Both the position numbers and the translations under genes were made by a program. From JAQVWU01 sp964628455 (GTDB lineage: Bacteria > Bacillota > Clostridia > Oscillospirales > CAG-272), in the NCBI GenBank assembly GCA_964628455.1, contig CAZVPD010000086.1:1-16432 (forward strand): a stretch of DNA of 16,432 bases, given 5' to 3'. This document shows positions 1-7,856 of this stretch, piece after piece. Position 1 is the stretch's first letter; every line of letters starts with the position of its first letter. A model generated the notes under the pieces. That model saw only the letters and a program-made list of their open reading frames with translations. It was not told where the DNA came from and made no database searches.

Positions 1-158
1 CTGCCGCGCAGACCGGCGGTTCCGAATTCAAGACAGGAAGTAAAACGCTCTCTGATCTCGTTGTCGTCATCCTTTATAAGCGTCAGTTCCGCTTTGGTTT
101 CGGCATCGGTCCCGGCGCTTTCCAGCCATTCCCTGTAACGTGAAAGATAATCACTCAT
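1..158 (-). CDS. pgcA: phospho-sugar mutase (phosphoglucomutase/phosphomannomutase), N-terminal 52 codons only
   Basis: The reverse complement from an ATG at 158 reads MSDYLSRYREWLESAGTDAE and onward to CLEFGTAGLRG at the window edge. The helical leader followed by a [L]EFGT[AG]G[LM]RG segment is the hallmark N-terminus of the PgcA-type alpha-D-phosphohexomutases of Bacillota, which interconvert hexose-1-phosphate and hexose-6-phosphate in the cytoplasm. The catalytic phosphoserine loop and metal site lie outside the window. A GGACGGAG ribosome-binding stretch precedes the ATG, and the birA stop is 25 nt upstream, so it is probably co-transcribed with birA. The family is clear from this motif; sugar specificity cannot be told from the fragment. 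Confidence 0.82.
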   Translation of the reverse strand, partial: MSDYLSRYREWLESAGTDAETKAELTLIKDDDNEIRERFTSCLEFGTAGLRG

Positions 159-183
159 TTCATCCACACTCCGTCCTCTATTT

Positions 184-966
184 TTATATAACCGGGTTCA
201 GTGTAATTTCTCCGGAGTCAAGGGCTTTGACGCCGTTTTCCGTCCGTATAAGCAGTCTTGCGGCACTGTCCGTGCCCAGAACGATCCCCTCACCCTCGGA
301 GGAACCGTAAAACCGTATGCGCTTCCCGGTCAGCGTCATCCGTGCGCGATAAGCCGCCAGTATTTCTTCCCGGGGTTTTTCCAGATATACATCCAGCCTG
401 CGCAGCAGTTCTCCGGCCAGAAGCGCGGGGTCCGCGTATCCGCCCAGCTGTTCGAGAGAAACAGCCGTATCCGCGATTTCGGGCGGAAATCCCGCGGCTG
501 TGATATTGATCCCGAATCCCGCGACGACATAACGCTTGCCCGAACTGTCGGACGAACTCTCGCATAGGATCCCTCCGAGTTTCTTTACACCGTCCGTCAG
601 GTCGTTGACCCATTTTATCCGGATCGGAACGCCCGATACCGCTTCAGCTGCTTCGGCCGCCGCCGCGCCTGCCGTAACGGTAAGGGGAAGCGAATCCGGA
701 GCATAGGAAGGGCAGGGCAGAAGCACGCTCATATACAGACCCGCGCCTGCGGGCGAATAAAATCGGCGCGAAAAACGCCCCCTTCCCTCCGTCTGCGTGA
801 CCGCGATGACGGAGGCATACGGATAATCGCCCGCGTTTTCGGATGCCAGCCGCATCAGCCGGGTGTTTGTCGAAGGAAGAGAAGAGTGAACCTCGATCAG
901 GCGGTCCCTGTGTTTCTCAAGACGGCTGCGTACGGTCTCCGGATCGATGTCCTTGAAATCATTCAT
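184..966 (-). CDS. birA: biotin--[acetyl-CoA-carboxylase] ligase, no DNA-binding domain
   Basis: This 260-residue protein transfers biotin through biotinyl-AMP to carrier proteins such as AccB. Visible BirA/LplA motifs in order are STN at 32-34, the biotin-binding/adenylation loop QTEGRGR at 58-64, KWVNDL at 118-123 with the catalytic-type Lys118 (usual form KWPND), KLGGILCE at 129-136 and GFGINI at 150-155. A C-terminal SH3-like domain covers roughly residues 210-260. There is no N-terminal winged helix, so this is a monofunctional (class I) ligase that should not repress biotin genes. The Val in KWVND in place of Pro is a mild departure. The ATG overlaps the stop of the upstream gene by 4 nt (ATGA at 963-966), which implies translational coupling and explains the lack of a clear ribosome binding site. 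Confidence 0.93.
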   Translation of the reverse strand: MNDFKDIDPETVRSRLEKHRDRLIEVHSSLPSTNTRLMRLASENAGDYPYASVIAVTQTEGRGRFSRRFYSPAGAGLYMSVLLPCPSYAPDSLPLTVTAGAAAAEAAEAVSGVPIRIKWVNDLTDGVKKLGGILCESSSDSSGKRYVVAGFGINITAAGFPPEIADTAVSLEQLGGYADPALLAGELLRRLDVYLEKPREEILAAYRARMTLTGKRIRFYGSSEGEGIVLGTDSAARLLIRTENGVKALDSGEITLNPVI

Positions 967-1919
967 AAAAGGTGAGGATAAAGTCCGACAGGCATAAACT
1001 GAGGTGCTTCAAGCGACAGCCACAGGACAAAGCAGGCGAATTCCGCGCCGTCGGTGCAGAATACAATATTATAAACATATTCGGTATCGGAATACGAAAC
1101 AGGCGAAGAATCGACTTTACAGAGCTTCAGCCCGAAGCACCGGCCTGCGGTCAGAATATCCGAAAGGCTGGCGGAATCCGGGTCCGTACCTGAAAAAGTC
1201 ACGGAAAACTCAAACATATCCGTTTTCTTCGGCTGTCCCAAAAGCGTCATTTTTTCGAAATTTTTCTTTAAAAGGGCGAACCTCGTTTCGTTTCCGCTGC
1301 CCGGGCTCGGCACGGGACAGGTCATCACTATTTTCAGTTCGTATTTATTGATAAGATTACGGAAAACAGCCAGCCTGCCTTCCGCAGAATTTTCGATGGG
1401 GATGATGCAGAGGGAAGCCCGCCCGTAATAGACATCTTCACAGACCGCGGTGAAATCATCGCAGTAGGTGACTGTAGGTTCGCGGAGCACGGCGCCGAAC
1501 CGGCTGTATGCCGCATCGGCATAAACATTTCTGAGATATGCGATGCGGTTGGGCATTTTCGGCGCGATGTCCGTCATAAGAAGATCCTCCGCCGCGATCC
1601 GGCGGGGCGCTGTGTCCAGAAGGACGCGGCTGAAGCATATTCTGTCGCTGATGTGCAGCGCTGAACGCATCACCGCAAAATTCCGTCTGTTCGGCTCGCA
1701 GACGGTTCCCGCGTCAAACCCGGACTCTTCATCCGATAAAATTTCACGGTATAATTCACGGACGGCTTCCATCCAGGCTGAAAGTTCGCGAAAATCGCCC
1801 GTTTTGCCGTGCAGATAAACGGCGCGTTCGCGGATATGCGCGAGCCTGCGTTCACTGAACGAACCGTATTCAAGGTTCAGCGCACCGATATTGGCGCCGA
1901 TAATCTGTCTTGCGTCCAT
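963..1919 (-). CDS. divergent prephenate-dehydratase-like protein (PDT plus ACT-like region)
   Basis: The 318-residue protein resembles bacterial PheA. Residues about 122-215 match a prephenate dehydratase domain: RIAYLRNVYADAAYSRFGAV where the family has AYLGPxGTYS, then DDFTAVCEDVYYGRA, the substrate-site motif PIENSAEG at 174-181 and the TRF motif at 212-214 that carries the catalytic Thr in known dehydratases. Residues about 235-318 look like an eroded ACT domain, with VDSSP at 269-273 where the Phe-binding ESRP motif is expected. Residues 1-120 are helical and unassigned, in the position where P-proteins carry chorismate mutase. ENS and TRF are kept while GPxG is lost, so it may be an altered dehydratase or a sensor. 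A GGAG ribosome binding site lies 10 nt before the ATG; the gene overlaps birA downstream. Confidence 0.6.
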   Translation of the reverse strand: MDARQIIGANIGALNLEYGSFSERRLAHIRERAVYLHGKTGDFRELSAWMEAVRELYREILSDEESGFDAGTVCEPNRRNFAVMRSALHISDRICFSRVLLDTAPRRIAAEDLLMTDIAPKMPNRIAYLRNVYADAAYSRFGAVLREPTVTYCDDFTAVCEDVYYGRASLCIIPIENSAEGRLAVFRNLINKYELKIVMTCPVPSPGSGNETRFALLKKNFEKMTLLGQPKKTDMFEFSVTFSGTDPDSASLSDILTAGRCFGLKLCKVDSSPVSYSDTEYVYNIVFCTDGAEFACFVLWLSLEAPQFMPVGLYPHLL

Positions 1920-1956
1920 GAAGTACTTTCTCCGAAATGCCGACGGGATTTAACCT

Positions 1957-3900
1957 TTAATTGACCGTCTTCTCGATGATGCTGAAACTGTCGTATAAAA
2001 ACGACTGAAGTTCGTCGGCCGTCAGCTGACGCTGAGACAGAAGGGCAAGCCTGTATATCTGCCGTACCGCAGTTTCGGTTTCAGGCAAACCGGGTTTTTC
2101 ACCGAGTTTACGGATCAGGGGACTGGCCGAGTTCAGGACAAGCGTTGCGTCAAAGGGAAGTTTGAAAGTTTCTTTTTCCTCTCCGCCGTTCATGCGGTAC
2201 ATCTTCATCATATCTTCCATACGGCGGGACTGTTCGGATACGGTCATCAGCGCAGGTATGCGCGTTTCTTTAAGCGTTTCGAATTTAACCGTAAGTTTTT
2301 CTTCCCCCGAAATTTTTTTGAAAAGCTCCGCGAGTTCATCGCTTTTATATTCCTCGCCGTCGCCCTTGACAGCGGAGGCGACATCGGAGTCGACGCGCAG
2401 GAATTTAATTTTATTATCACCCGTGCTGTCATTCTCGACCGTCGATATAAACTGGGTGTCAATCAGCTTATCGAGCAGGATTACACCGATATTCTGACTT
2501 TGAAGCATCGCGATGTACTGAGCCTGTGCGATTTTATCGGTCGCGTACCAGATGACGCCCGCATTTGTCTCTTTGGCTGCCTCAAGGTATTCGGCTGCCG
2601 TTTTATAGCCGCCTCCTATGACCGGGAAAAGAACGGAGTTTTTTACGCGGTCATAGAATTTCCGGTCGCGGAGGGATGCGTATTCGACGAACAGCTTCAG
2701 GCTGTCCCACAGTTTTTCGTATGCTTCGCGTTCGGTATTGAACATCCCGTTGAGTTTATCGCAGACCTTTTTTACGATGTGGGCGGATATTTTCGAAACA
2801 TAACCGCTGTTCTGAAGATAGCTGCGTGAAACGTTAAGGGGCAGTTCGGGGCAGTCGAGCACGCCTTTGAGCATCAGCATATATTCGGGAATAACTTCCT
2901 TGATATTGTCTGCGACGAACACCTGGTTGTAATAAAGCTTGACCTGGCCTTCAAGGCTGTCGTATTCGTGATTGATGCGCGGGAAATACAGAATGCCTTT
3001 GAAGTTCAGCGGATAATCGGCGTTTATATGGATATGGAACAGCGGTTCACGGAAATCCGTGAAAACTTTTCCGTAAAAGTTCTTATAATCCTCATCGGTG
3101 CATTCGGATGGCAGTTTCTGCCACAGGGGATGCGTGTCGTTGATCGGTTTGGGCGAATGGTCACAGGTACACTCGTGGTCCCCGTCGTCTTTATGCTCAC
3201 AGGTGCATTCGCTGTCGTGTTCCTCTTTATCTTCTTTATCTTTATCTTCTTCCTTGCCTTCAACGACAAGGTAGATCGCGACAGGCATGAAAGAACAGTA
3301 TTTATTCAGGATCGAACGTATCTTGCTCTCTTCAAGGTATTCTTTTTCGTCATCGGAGATGTGCATGACGACATCGGTGCCCCGTTCGGCGCGTTCGCCG
3401 TCATACATTTCATATTCGCCGCTTTCGGTGCAGATCCACTTCACCGCAGGGGAGCCGTCATACGAGCGGGTGATGATATCAACCGAATCGCTGACCATAA
3501 AAGACGAATAGAAACCGAGTCCGAAATGGCCGATAATGCCGGCCGGCGCACTGTCCTTGCTGTCGCCTTCATATTTCTGAATAAAATCAAGGGCCCCGGA
3601 CAGCGCGATCTGACAGATGTAGCTGCGCACTTCCTCTTCGGTCATACCGATCCCGTTGTCGGATACGGTCAAAGTCCCCGCTTCCTTATCGATCGTAACC
3701 GTGATCTTAAAATCACTCCCGATGTCGCTTACGTGTCCGAGAGAGGACAGCCTTTTAAGCTTGGTGATCGCGTCGGTGGCGTTTGAAACGATTTCGCGGA
3801 GGAATATCTCTTTTTCCGAATAAAGCCATTTTTTAATGATCGGGAATATATGGTCGGTCTCGACCGATATACCGCCTTTTTCTTTGATGGTGTCGCTCAT
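1957..3900 (-). CDS. htpG: Hsp90-family molecular chaperone HtpG with a Cys/His-rich linker
   Basis: This cytoplasmic ATP-dependent chaperone has 647 residues, the usual length for HtpG. GHKL ATPase motifs are EIFLREIVSNATDA at 31-44 (catalytic-type Glu36, Asn40), DNGIGMT at 81-87 and the lid/glycine motif GHFGLGFYSSFMV at 124-136. The middle domain resumes at NDTHPLW (254-260) and includes the Arg-containing LNVSRSYLQN at 355-364; the C-terminal dimerisation domain follows. As usual for bacterial forms there is no terminal EEVD. The charged linker (about 214-252) carries two copies of an ECTC-[ED]-H unit, at 231-236 and 243-248. An AAAGGAG ribosome binding site sits 13 nt before the ATG. The upstream GH109-like gene ends 39 nt away, and no CIRCE element was seen. 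Confidence 0.96.
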   Translation of the reverse strand: MSDTIKEKGGISVETDHIFPIIKKWLYSEKEIFLREIVSNATDAITKLKRLSSLGHVSDIGSDFKITVTIDKEAGTLTVSDNGIGMTEEEVRSYICQIALSGALDFIQKYEGDSKDSAPAGIIGHFGLGFYSSFMVSDSVDIITRSYDGSPAVKWICTESGEYEMYDGERAERGTDVVMHISDDEKEYLEESKIRSILNKYCSFMPVAIYLVVEGKEEDKDKEDKEEHDSECTCEHKDDGDHECTCDHSPKPINDTHPLWQKLPSECTDEDYKNFYGKVFTDFREPLFHIHINADYPLNFKGILYFPRINHEYDSLEGQVKLYYNQVFVADNIKEVIPEYMLMLKGVLDCPELPLNVSRSYLQNSGYVSKISAHIVKKVCDKLNGMFNTEREAYEKLWDSLKLFVEYASLRDRKFYDRVKNSVLFPVIGGGYKTAAEYLEAAKETNAGVIWYATDKIAQAQYIAMLQSQNIGVILLDKLIDTQFISTVENDSTGDNKIKFLRVDSDVASAVKGDGEEYKSDELAELFKKISGEEKLTVKFETLKETRIPALMTVSEQSRRMEDMMKMYRMNGGEEKETFKLPFDATLVLNSASPLIRKLGEKPGLPETETAVRQIYRLALLSQRQLTADELQSFLYDSFSIIEKTVN

Positions 3901-3939
3901 ACCGGTTGTTTTGCTCCTTTATCTCTTGTATAAATTTAT

Positions 3940-5121
3940 TTAATCGATTGATTGGGTCCAGATCATCGGATTTTTGTTTTTCATCCATCTGCCGTCCGAA
4001 AAATCGGGAAACGGCACCGGGCAACCGCCCGAGGCGATCGATTGTTCGGATAAAACGGTAACCGCCATGATGACCGCCGCATCGTAAACATCGATCGGAA
4101 AAGGTTTGTTTTCCCTGACGCAGCCGGTAAAATCCCGCATGATCAGGTCGTCCATACCGCCGTGACCTCCGGAACCGGTCCCGTCCTTCCTGAACTGCGT
4201 CCAGACGGGATGTTCGAATTCCTCGTCGTCCGTATAGCGCGAAAACGGTTCCCATGTTTCTCCGGGGCTTATGCCTTCAAGGTAAACCGACGCATTGTCT
4301 TCGGTCCAGATGCCGCGCGTGCCCTGCACGCGTCCGGCGCGGGAATAGGGGCGCGGAAGCGTGGTATCGTAGGTCAGTGTCACGCTTTCGCCGCCGGCAC
4401 ATTTGATAAAAGTTGTGGCAACATCCCCCTGAACCGCGTTTTCTCCGTTATAAGCGCGCATGCCCGCGGCTTTCGATGTCACGGATACAAGCGAAGTGAA
4501 TCTGTTTCCGCGGTTTATGTCAAGGTACTGCATGATAGGACCGAGTTCATGCGACGGATATATTTCCGCGCTGCGGTGCATATAGCTCTCAAAACGCGCC
4601 ATCCTGCCGGAATTCCGCGCGGCGACCAGCGACCGTATATCGTGCTGATATCCTCCCGCCGCATGGACGACCTTTCCGAAACAGCCCTTGCGTATCATAC
4701 GGAGCAGGGTCATCTCTTCCCGTCCCCGGCAGCAGTTTTCAAGGTACATCAGAGGGACGCCCGTTCTCTCGAATGTCCTGACCATGCGGAAACATTCGTC
4801 AAGGGACGAGGCTCCCCCGCATTCGATCCCCGGCCGGATTCCGTTCTCCATCGCTTCGGCCGCTATGGAGATATGCGTCTCCCACGACGTGGCTATCACG
4901 ACCGCGTCTATACCGCTTACGAGCAGTTCGCGGTAATCCGCATAGGAACGGACGGAAATCCTGTCCTGTGCGGCTTCAGCCGCTGCTTTCGCGGCGGCGC
5001 GCCGGTCTTCATAGAGGTCGCATACGGCACTGACCCTGACGCCTTTGATGCCGCAGAGAACCGAAAGCAGAAACATGCCCCGGTTTCCCGTTCCGATGAT
5101 GCCTATATCGGTTTCTTTCAT
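3940..5121 (-). CDS. Gfo/Idh/MocA-family NAD-binding protein, GH109-like (copy 1)
   Basis: The 393-residue protein starts with a Rossmann motif GIIGTGNRG (7-15) and then follows the pattern of family GH109 alpha-N-acetylgalactosaminidases, which hydrolyse glycosides by NAD-dependent transient oxidation. Shared segments are ECGGASSLDEC at 100-110, replacing the EKP motif of ordinary dehydrogenases, LENCCRGREEM at 128-138, the YPSH-x-LGP segment at 188-195 whose Tyr and His line the GH109 active site, DTTLPRPYSRAGRVQGT at 252-268 and GGHGGMD at 318-324. There is no signal peptide, so it should act in the cytoplasm. It is a paralogue of the gene 23 nt upstream, has a weak GGAT-type ribosome binding site and ends 39 nt before htpG. 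The true substrate is unknown; glycosidase activity is inferred from motifs. Confidence 0.82.
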   Translation of the reverse strand: MKETDIGIIGTGNRGMFLLSVLCGIKGVRVSAVCDLYEDRRAAAKAAAEAAQDRISVRSYADYRELLVSGIDAVVIATSWETHISIAAEAMENGIRPGIECGGASSLDECFRMVRTFERTGVPLMYLENCCRGREEMTLLRMIRKGCFGKVVHAAGGYQHDIRSLVAARNSGRMARFESYMHRSAEIYPSHELGPIMQYLDINRGNRFTSLVSVTSKAAGMRAYNGENAVQGDVATTFIKCAGGESVTLTYDTTLPRPYSRAGRVQGTRGIWTEDNASVYLEGISPGETWEPFSRYTDDEEFEHPVWTQFRKDGTGSGGHGGMDDLIMRDFTGCVRENKPFPIDVYDAAVIMAVTVLSEQSIASGGCPVPFPDFSDGRWMKNKNPMIWTQSID

Positions 5122-5144
5122 GATTTTATCCGTTTTCGGGCTGA

Positions 5145-6383
5145 TTACTCAAACAGATCATAATGAACAGCGTCCAGCGCGTATTTGCTTTTCGGAGCCG
5201 CGCCGCGCTTTATCCATTTTCCGTCGGTAAAGTCGGGGATGGCGACAGGGGCCGACCCGAGCATGATCGACTGTTCGGAAAGCGCGGTGACCGCCATAAG
5301 GGCTGCGGCGTCGTATGCGTCGAGCGGGGGTTCCGCCTGATTCCGTACGCTTTCGATAAAGGCGCGCAGAACGAGATAGTCCATACCGCCGTGTCCGCCT
5401 TCAACTCCCTTCGTGCGGAATTCCGTCCAGAGGGGATGTTCATAAGCAGGATCATTCAGATATTCGGAAAAGGCTTCCCATGTATGGTCGGGGCTTTTTC
5501 CTTCGAGATAGACGGAAGCCTTGTCCTCCATCCACAAGCCGCGGGTCCCCTGAACGCGGCCGGCTCTCGAATAGGGGCGGGGTAGGGTGGTATCATGCGT
5601 AAGCAGCAGCGTTTCCCCGTGCGCGCATTTGATCAGGGTATTGACGACGTCTCCCTGGTTGATCTCATGAGACGCGTATTCGCTTTCGGGTCCTTTGCTC
5701 CTGACGATATAGTCGTGAAGTCCGCGTGCTTTGGATGCCATGGACACGAGGGTCAGCATACGGTTTCCGCGGTTGATGCCGACGTATTTCTGCATCGGGC
5801 CGAGGGCATGGGCGGGATACAGTTCGGCGTTGCGGTGGCGGTAATTGTCATATCGGTAATGACGGCGCTCATGGCCGTAAGCAACCTCGTCGCGCAGGTC
5901 ATGTTCATATCCGCCCTGAGCGTGAATGATCTCTCCGAACATATTCTCTTTGATCATGCGCAGCAGCGTCATTTCCTCGCGCCCGTAGCAGCAGTTTTCA
6001 AGATACATGCAGTGCGCTCCGGTTTTTTCATAGGCACGCACGATCTGCCAGCATTCGTCGACCGACGACGCTCCGCCGCATTCGACAGCCGTGTAGATGC
6101 CGGCATTCAGGGCCGCAGCGGCAATGTATCCGTGCGAATCCCACGATGATGCGACGACGATTCCGTCGATCCCTCCGGCGGCGATCATGGCTTTATAGTC
6201 CGTGTAGGCGGAAACGCTGCCGCCCTGTATTTTTTCGGCTGATTTTTTCGCGTTCTGAACACGGTCCTCATAGACATCGCAGACGGCAACGAGCTCGACA
6301 TCGGACATACACGCAAGAGTATTCACATGACCGGTTCCCCGCCCGCTTGTGCCGGCAACGGCAAGACGCACTTTATCAGACAT
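5145..6383 (-). CDS. Gfo/Idh/MocA-family NAD-binding protein, GH109-like (copy 2)
   Basis: The 412-residue protein has the Rossmann motif VAGTSGRG at 9-16 and the GH109 signature series: ECGGASSVDEC at 101-111, LENCCYGREEM at 128-138, YPAHALGP at 189-196, DTTLPRPYSRAGRVQGT at 264-280, GGHGGMD at 329-335 and the C-terminal PDFTDGKW. It keeps the family-typical Tyr in NCCYGR, which copy 1 has changed to Arg, and it has a longer loop around 224-242. It lacks a signal peptide, unlike many Bacteroides GH109 enzymes, so a cytoplasmic substrate is likely. A strong AGGGGGA ribosome binding site lies 8 nt before the ATG. The Fe-S aldo/keto reductase gene ends 40 nt upstream and copy 1 begins 23 nt downstream, consistent with one operon. 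Confidence 0.84.
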   Translation of the reverse strand: MSDKVRLAVAGTSGRGTGHVNTLACMSDVELVAVCDVYEDRVQNAKKSAEKIQGGSVSAYTDYKAMIAAGGIDGIVVASSWDSHGYIAAAALNAGIYTAVECGGASSVDECWQIVRAYEKTGAHCMYLENCCYGREEMTLLRMIKENMFGEIIHAQGGYEHDLRDEVAYGHERRHYRYDNYRHRNAELYPAHALGPMQKYVGINRGNRMLTLVSMASKARGLHDYIVRSKGPESEYASHEINQGDVVNTLIKCAHGETLLLTHDTTLPRPYSRAGRVQGTRGLWMEDKASVYLEGKSPDHTWEAFSEYLNDPAYEHPLWTEFRTKGVEGGHGGMDYLVLRAFIESVRNQAEPPLDAYDAAALMAVTALSEQSIMLGSAPVAIPDFTDGKWIKRGAAPKSKYALDAVHYDLFE

Positions 6384-6423
6384 AACGGTGTCCCCCTGAT
6401 TTTTTTATTTTATTTTGACCGGG

Positions 6424-7533
6424 TTATTTGCCCAGAATTGCTCCGATTTCCTTGATCCTGGTCGGGATTTCAATGTGCTGAGGGCATTTTGTCAGACACT
6501 CGCCGCATTCGATGCAGTCTTCGGCTTTCTTTTTGAGGCGGGCGTACATATGAAGTCCGTTTTGCTTCATGCCGTATACGTTATAGTAGGTCCACGCGTC
6601 AAAAAGGCGGGGGATCTCCACTTCCTGCGGACAGGGCATGCAGTATTCGCAGCCCGTGCAGTAGAGGTCGGAGAATTTCTTCAGTTCCTCCATCATGACG
6701 GCAGCCTTTTTGTGGTCGTCTTCCGTCATCGGGACATCGTCGTCCCCGATGTCCGTATTTTGTTCGACCATTTCGATATTGGTCATTCCCGACAGGGCGC
6801 AGGATACATTCGGATTGCCGAGAACAAAGCGCAGAGCCAGCTCGGATGTCGAGGCGTTTTTCTTTCCGAGCAGTCTTTCATACAGCTCGGAGGGAGCGGC
6901 AAGCCTTCCGCCGGCCACCGGACCCATGATAACGGTTCCCAGCCCCGCTTCGTGCAGGTATGCGATCGCTTCTTCGTTGGAACGGTCAAGCAGGTTATAC
7001 TGAAGCAGCACCGACGAAAAAATTTCTCCGCTTTCTATCAGGTATTTCATATTGTCTGCGGAATCATGGAACGAAAAGGAAATATGTCGGATAAGCCCTT
7101 CGTCCATGGCTTTCCTCGCTTCGTCCATGAGTTTCATGGGCGCGATAACACTGTCGAATCCCCCTTTGCCGATCCCGTGAAAGTGATAGAAATCGATATA
7201 GGGCGTATCCAGCCGTTCAAGCGACTGATGCAGCACTTTTTTAAAATCATCGGTTTTTTTGACCATGTCGAGAGGCAGCTTGGTCGAAAGCATGACTTCA
7301 TTCCGAAAGGGTTTGACCGCGCGTCCGAGGGTATACTGGCTGTTTCCGTGGCAGTAGAACACGGCGGTATCAAAATAGTTGACGCCCTTCTCGTAGGCGC
7401 GGCGGAGCATGGGAATGGCTTTTTCTTCGTCGATGGTCCACTTGCCGTCGTTTTCGACTTCGGGCAGACGCATGCAGCCGAATCCGACCTGTGATATCAT
7501 CCGGCCGGTTTTACCGAATTCTCGATACTTCAT
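6424..7533 (-). CDS. aldo/keto reductase with C-terminal two-[4Fe-4S] ferredoxin-type domain
   Basis: The 369-residue protein is a two-part enzyme. Residues 1 to about 270 form an aldo/keto reductase TIM barrel with the catalytic tetrad Asp55, Tyr60, Lys85 and His119 (contexts FDTAVFY, STKLP and DFYHFH). The C-terminus has two cysteine clusters: C292-x2-C295-x2-C298-x2-C301-P, and C340-x2-C343-x2-C346-x3-C350-P, the typical pattern for two [4Fe-4S] clusters. Such proteins are common in anaerobes and are thought to pass electrons between a carbonyl substrate and ferredoxin-like carriers; the substrate is unknown. It is the promoter-proximal gene of the left operon, with an AAGGAG ribosome binding site 9 nt before the ATG. 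A role with the GH109-like genes, such as handling a keto-sugar, is inference. Confidence 0.9.
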   Translation of the reverse strand: MKYREFGKTGRMISQVGFGCMRLPEVENDGKWTIDEEKAIPMLRRAYEKGVNYFDTAVFYCHGNSQYTLGRAVKPFRNEVMLSTKLPLDMVKKTDDFKKVLHQSLERLDTPYIDFYHFHGIGKGGFDSVIAPMKLMDEARKAMDEGLIRHISFSFHDSADNMKYLIESGEIFSSVLLQYNLLDRSNEEAIAYLHEAGLGTVIMGPVAGGRLAAPSELYERLLGKKNASTSELALRFVLGNPNVSCALSGMTNIEMVEQNTDIGDDDVPMTEDDHKKAAVMMEELKKFSDLYCTGCEYCMPCPQEVEIPRLFDAWTYYNVYGMKQNGLHMYARLKKKAEDCIECGECLTKCPQHIEIPTRIKEIGAILGK

Positions 7534-7586
7534 CGTTTGTTTCTCCTTAGGATATGTATATTTATATTATTTTAAGCTGTTTTGAT

Positions 7587-7600
7587 CATCCGCACGGATG
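7587..7600. promoter_or_regulatory. palindromic putative operator at the predicted start point
   Basis: CATCCG-CA-CGGATG is a perfect 6+6 inverted repeat with a 2-nt centre. It lies where the transcript from the promoter at 7606-7634 is expected to begin. The 2-nt centre is too tight for a good RNA hairpin, so a DNA-binding repressor site is more likely than a terminator. No regulator gene is present in the window, so the cognate protein is unknown. Confidence 0.4.
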
Positions 7601-7605
7601 CATTT

Positions 7606-7634
7606 ATTATAGCATGCATGACGTTTTTTTGCAA
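7606..7634 (-). promoter_or_regulatory. sigma-A type promoter for the reductase/GH109/htpG operon
   Basis: On the minus strand the -35 box is TTGCAA (7629-7634), the spacer is 17 nt and the -10 box is TATAAT (7606-7611). A TG dinucleotide one base before the -10 makes it an extended -10 promoter. Transcription would start near 7599 and give a leader of about 65 nt before the ATG at 7533. Confidence 0.75.
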
Positions 7635-7793
7635 CATCTATATGTTATTTTTCATGCTTGATTTTATGTATGTTCCTTTTCTCCCTGCGTTCGGATCTAT
7701 CCTGTTTTTAAATACAAGACGTATTCAACTATGTATTTTAACGATTTGTTCAATATTTACAAAGTTGACAGCTTAAATTTGTCCATTCATCTA

Positions 7794-7822
7794 TTGACAA
7801 ATCGTAAATATTGTTATAGTAT
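7794..7822 (+). promoter_or_regulatory. promoter for the CBM9-like surface protein gene
   Basis: A consensus TTGACA -35 lies at 7794-7799. Candidate -10 boxes are TATAGT at 7815-7820 (15-nt spacer, short) or TAGTAT at 7817-7822 (17-nt spacer). The same words, ATTGACAAATC and GTTATAGTATA, recur before the next gene at 8583-8615. A GGAGG ribosome binding site follows at 7842-7846. Confidence 0.65.
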
Positions 7823-7856
7823 ATTATTAACAAATGATTATGGAGGATGGATGCAT

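Larger units (their letters stand above)
7534..7856. other. AT-rich divergent intergenic region
   Basis: This 323-nt stretch separates the minus-strand reductase operon from the plus-strand surface-protein genes. It is clearly richer in A and T than the flanking genes. It holds a minus-strand promoter (7606-7634), a palindrome (7587-7600), a plus-strand promoter (7794-7822) and an isolated second TTGACA at 7765-7770 without a good -10 at normal distance. I see no credible gene in it; the open frame around 7582-7776 has no ribosome binding site and no recognisable protein features. Confidence 0.8.

Noticed and set aside
2968..3786. A 272-codon open frame antisense to htpG
   Set aside because: It is a shadow of the htpG reading frame. 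The linker region gives a run of Phe/Ile/Leu that looks like a membrane segment but is the complement of Lys/Glu/Asp codons. There is no ribosome binding site.
6415..7494. A 359-codon open frame antisense to the aldo/keto reductase
   Set aside because: It is a shadow frame opposite a gene with an intact catalytic tetrad and Fe-S motifs.
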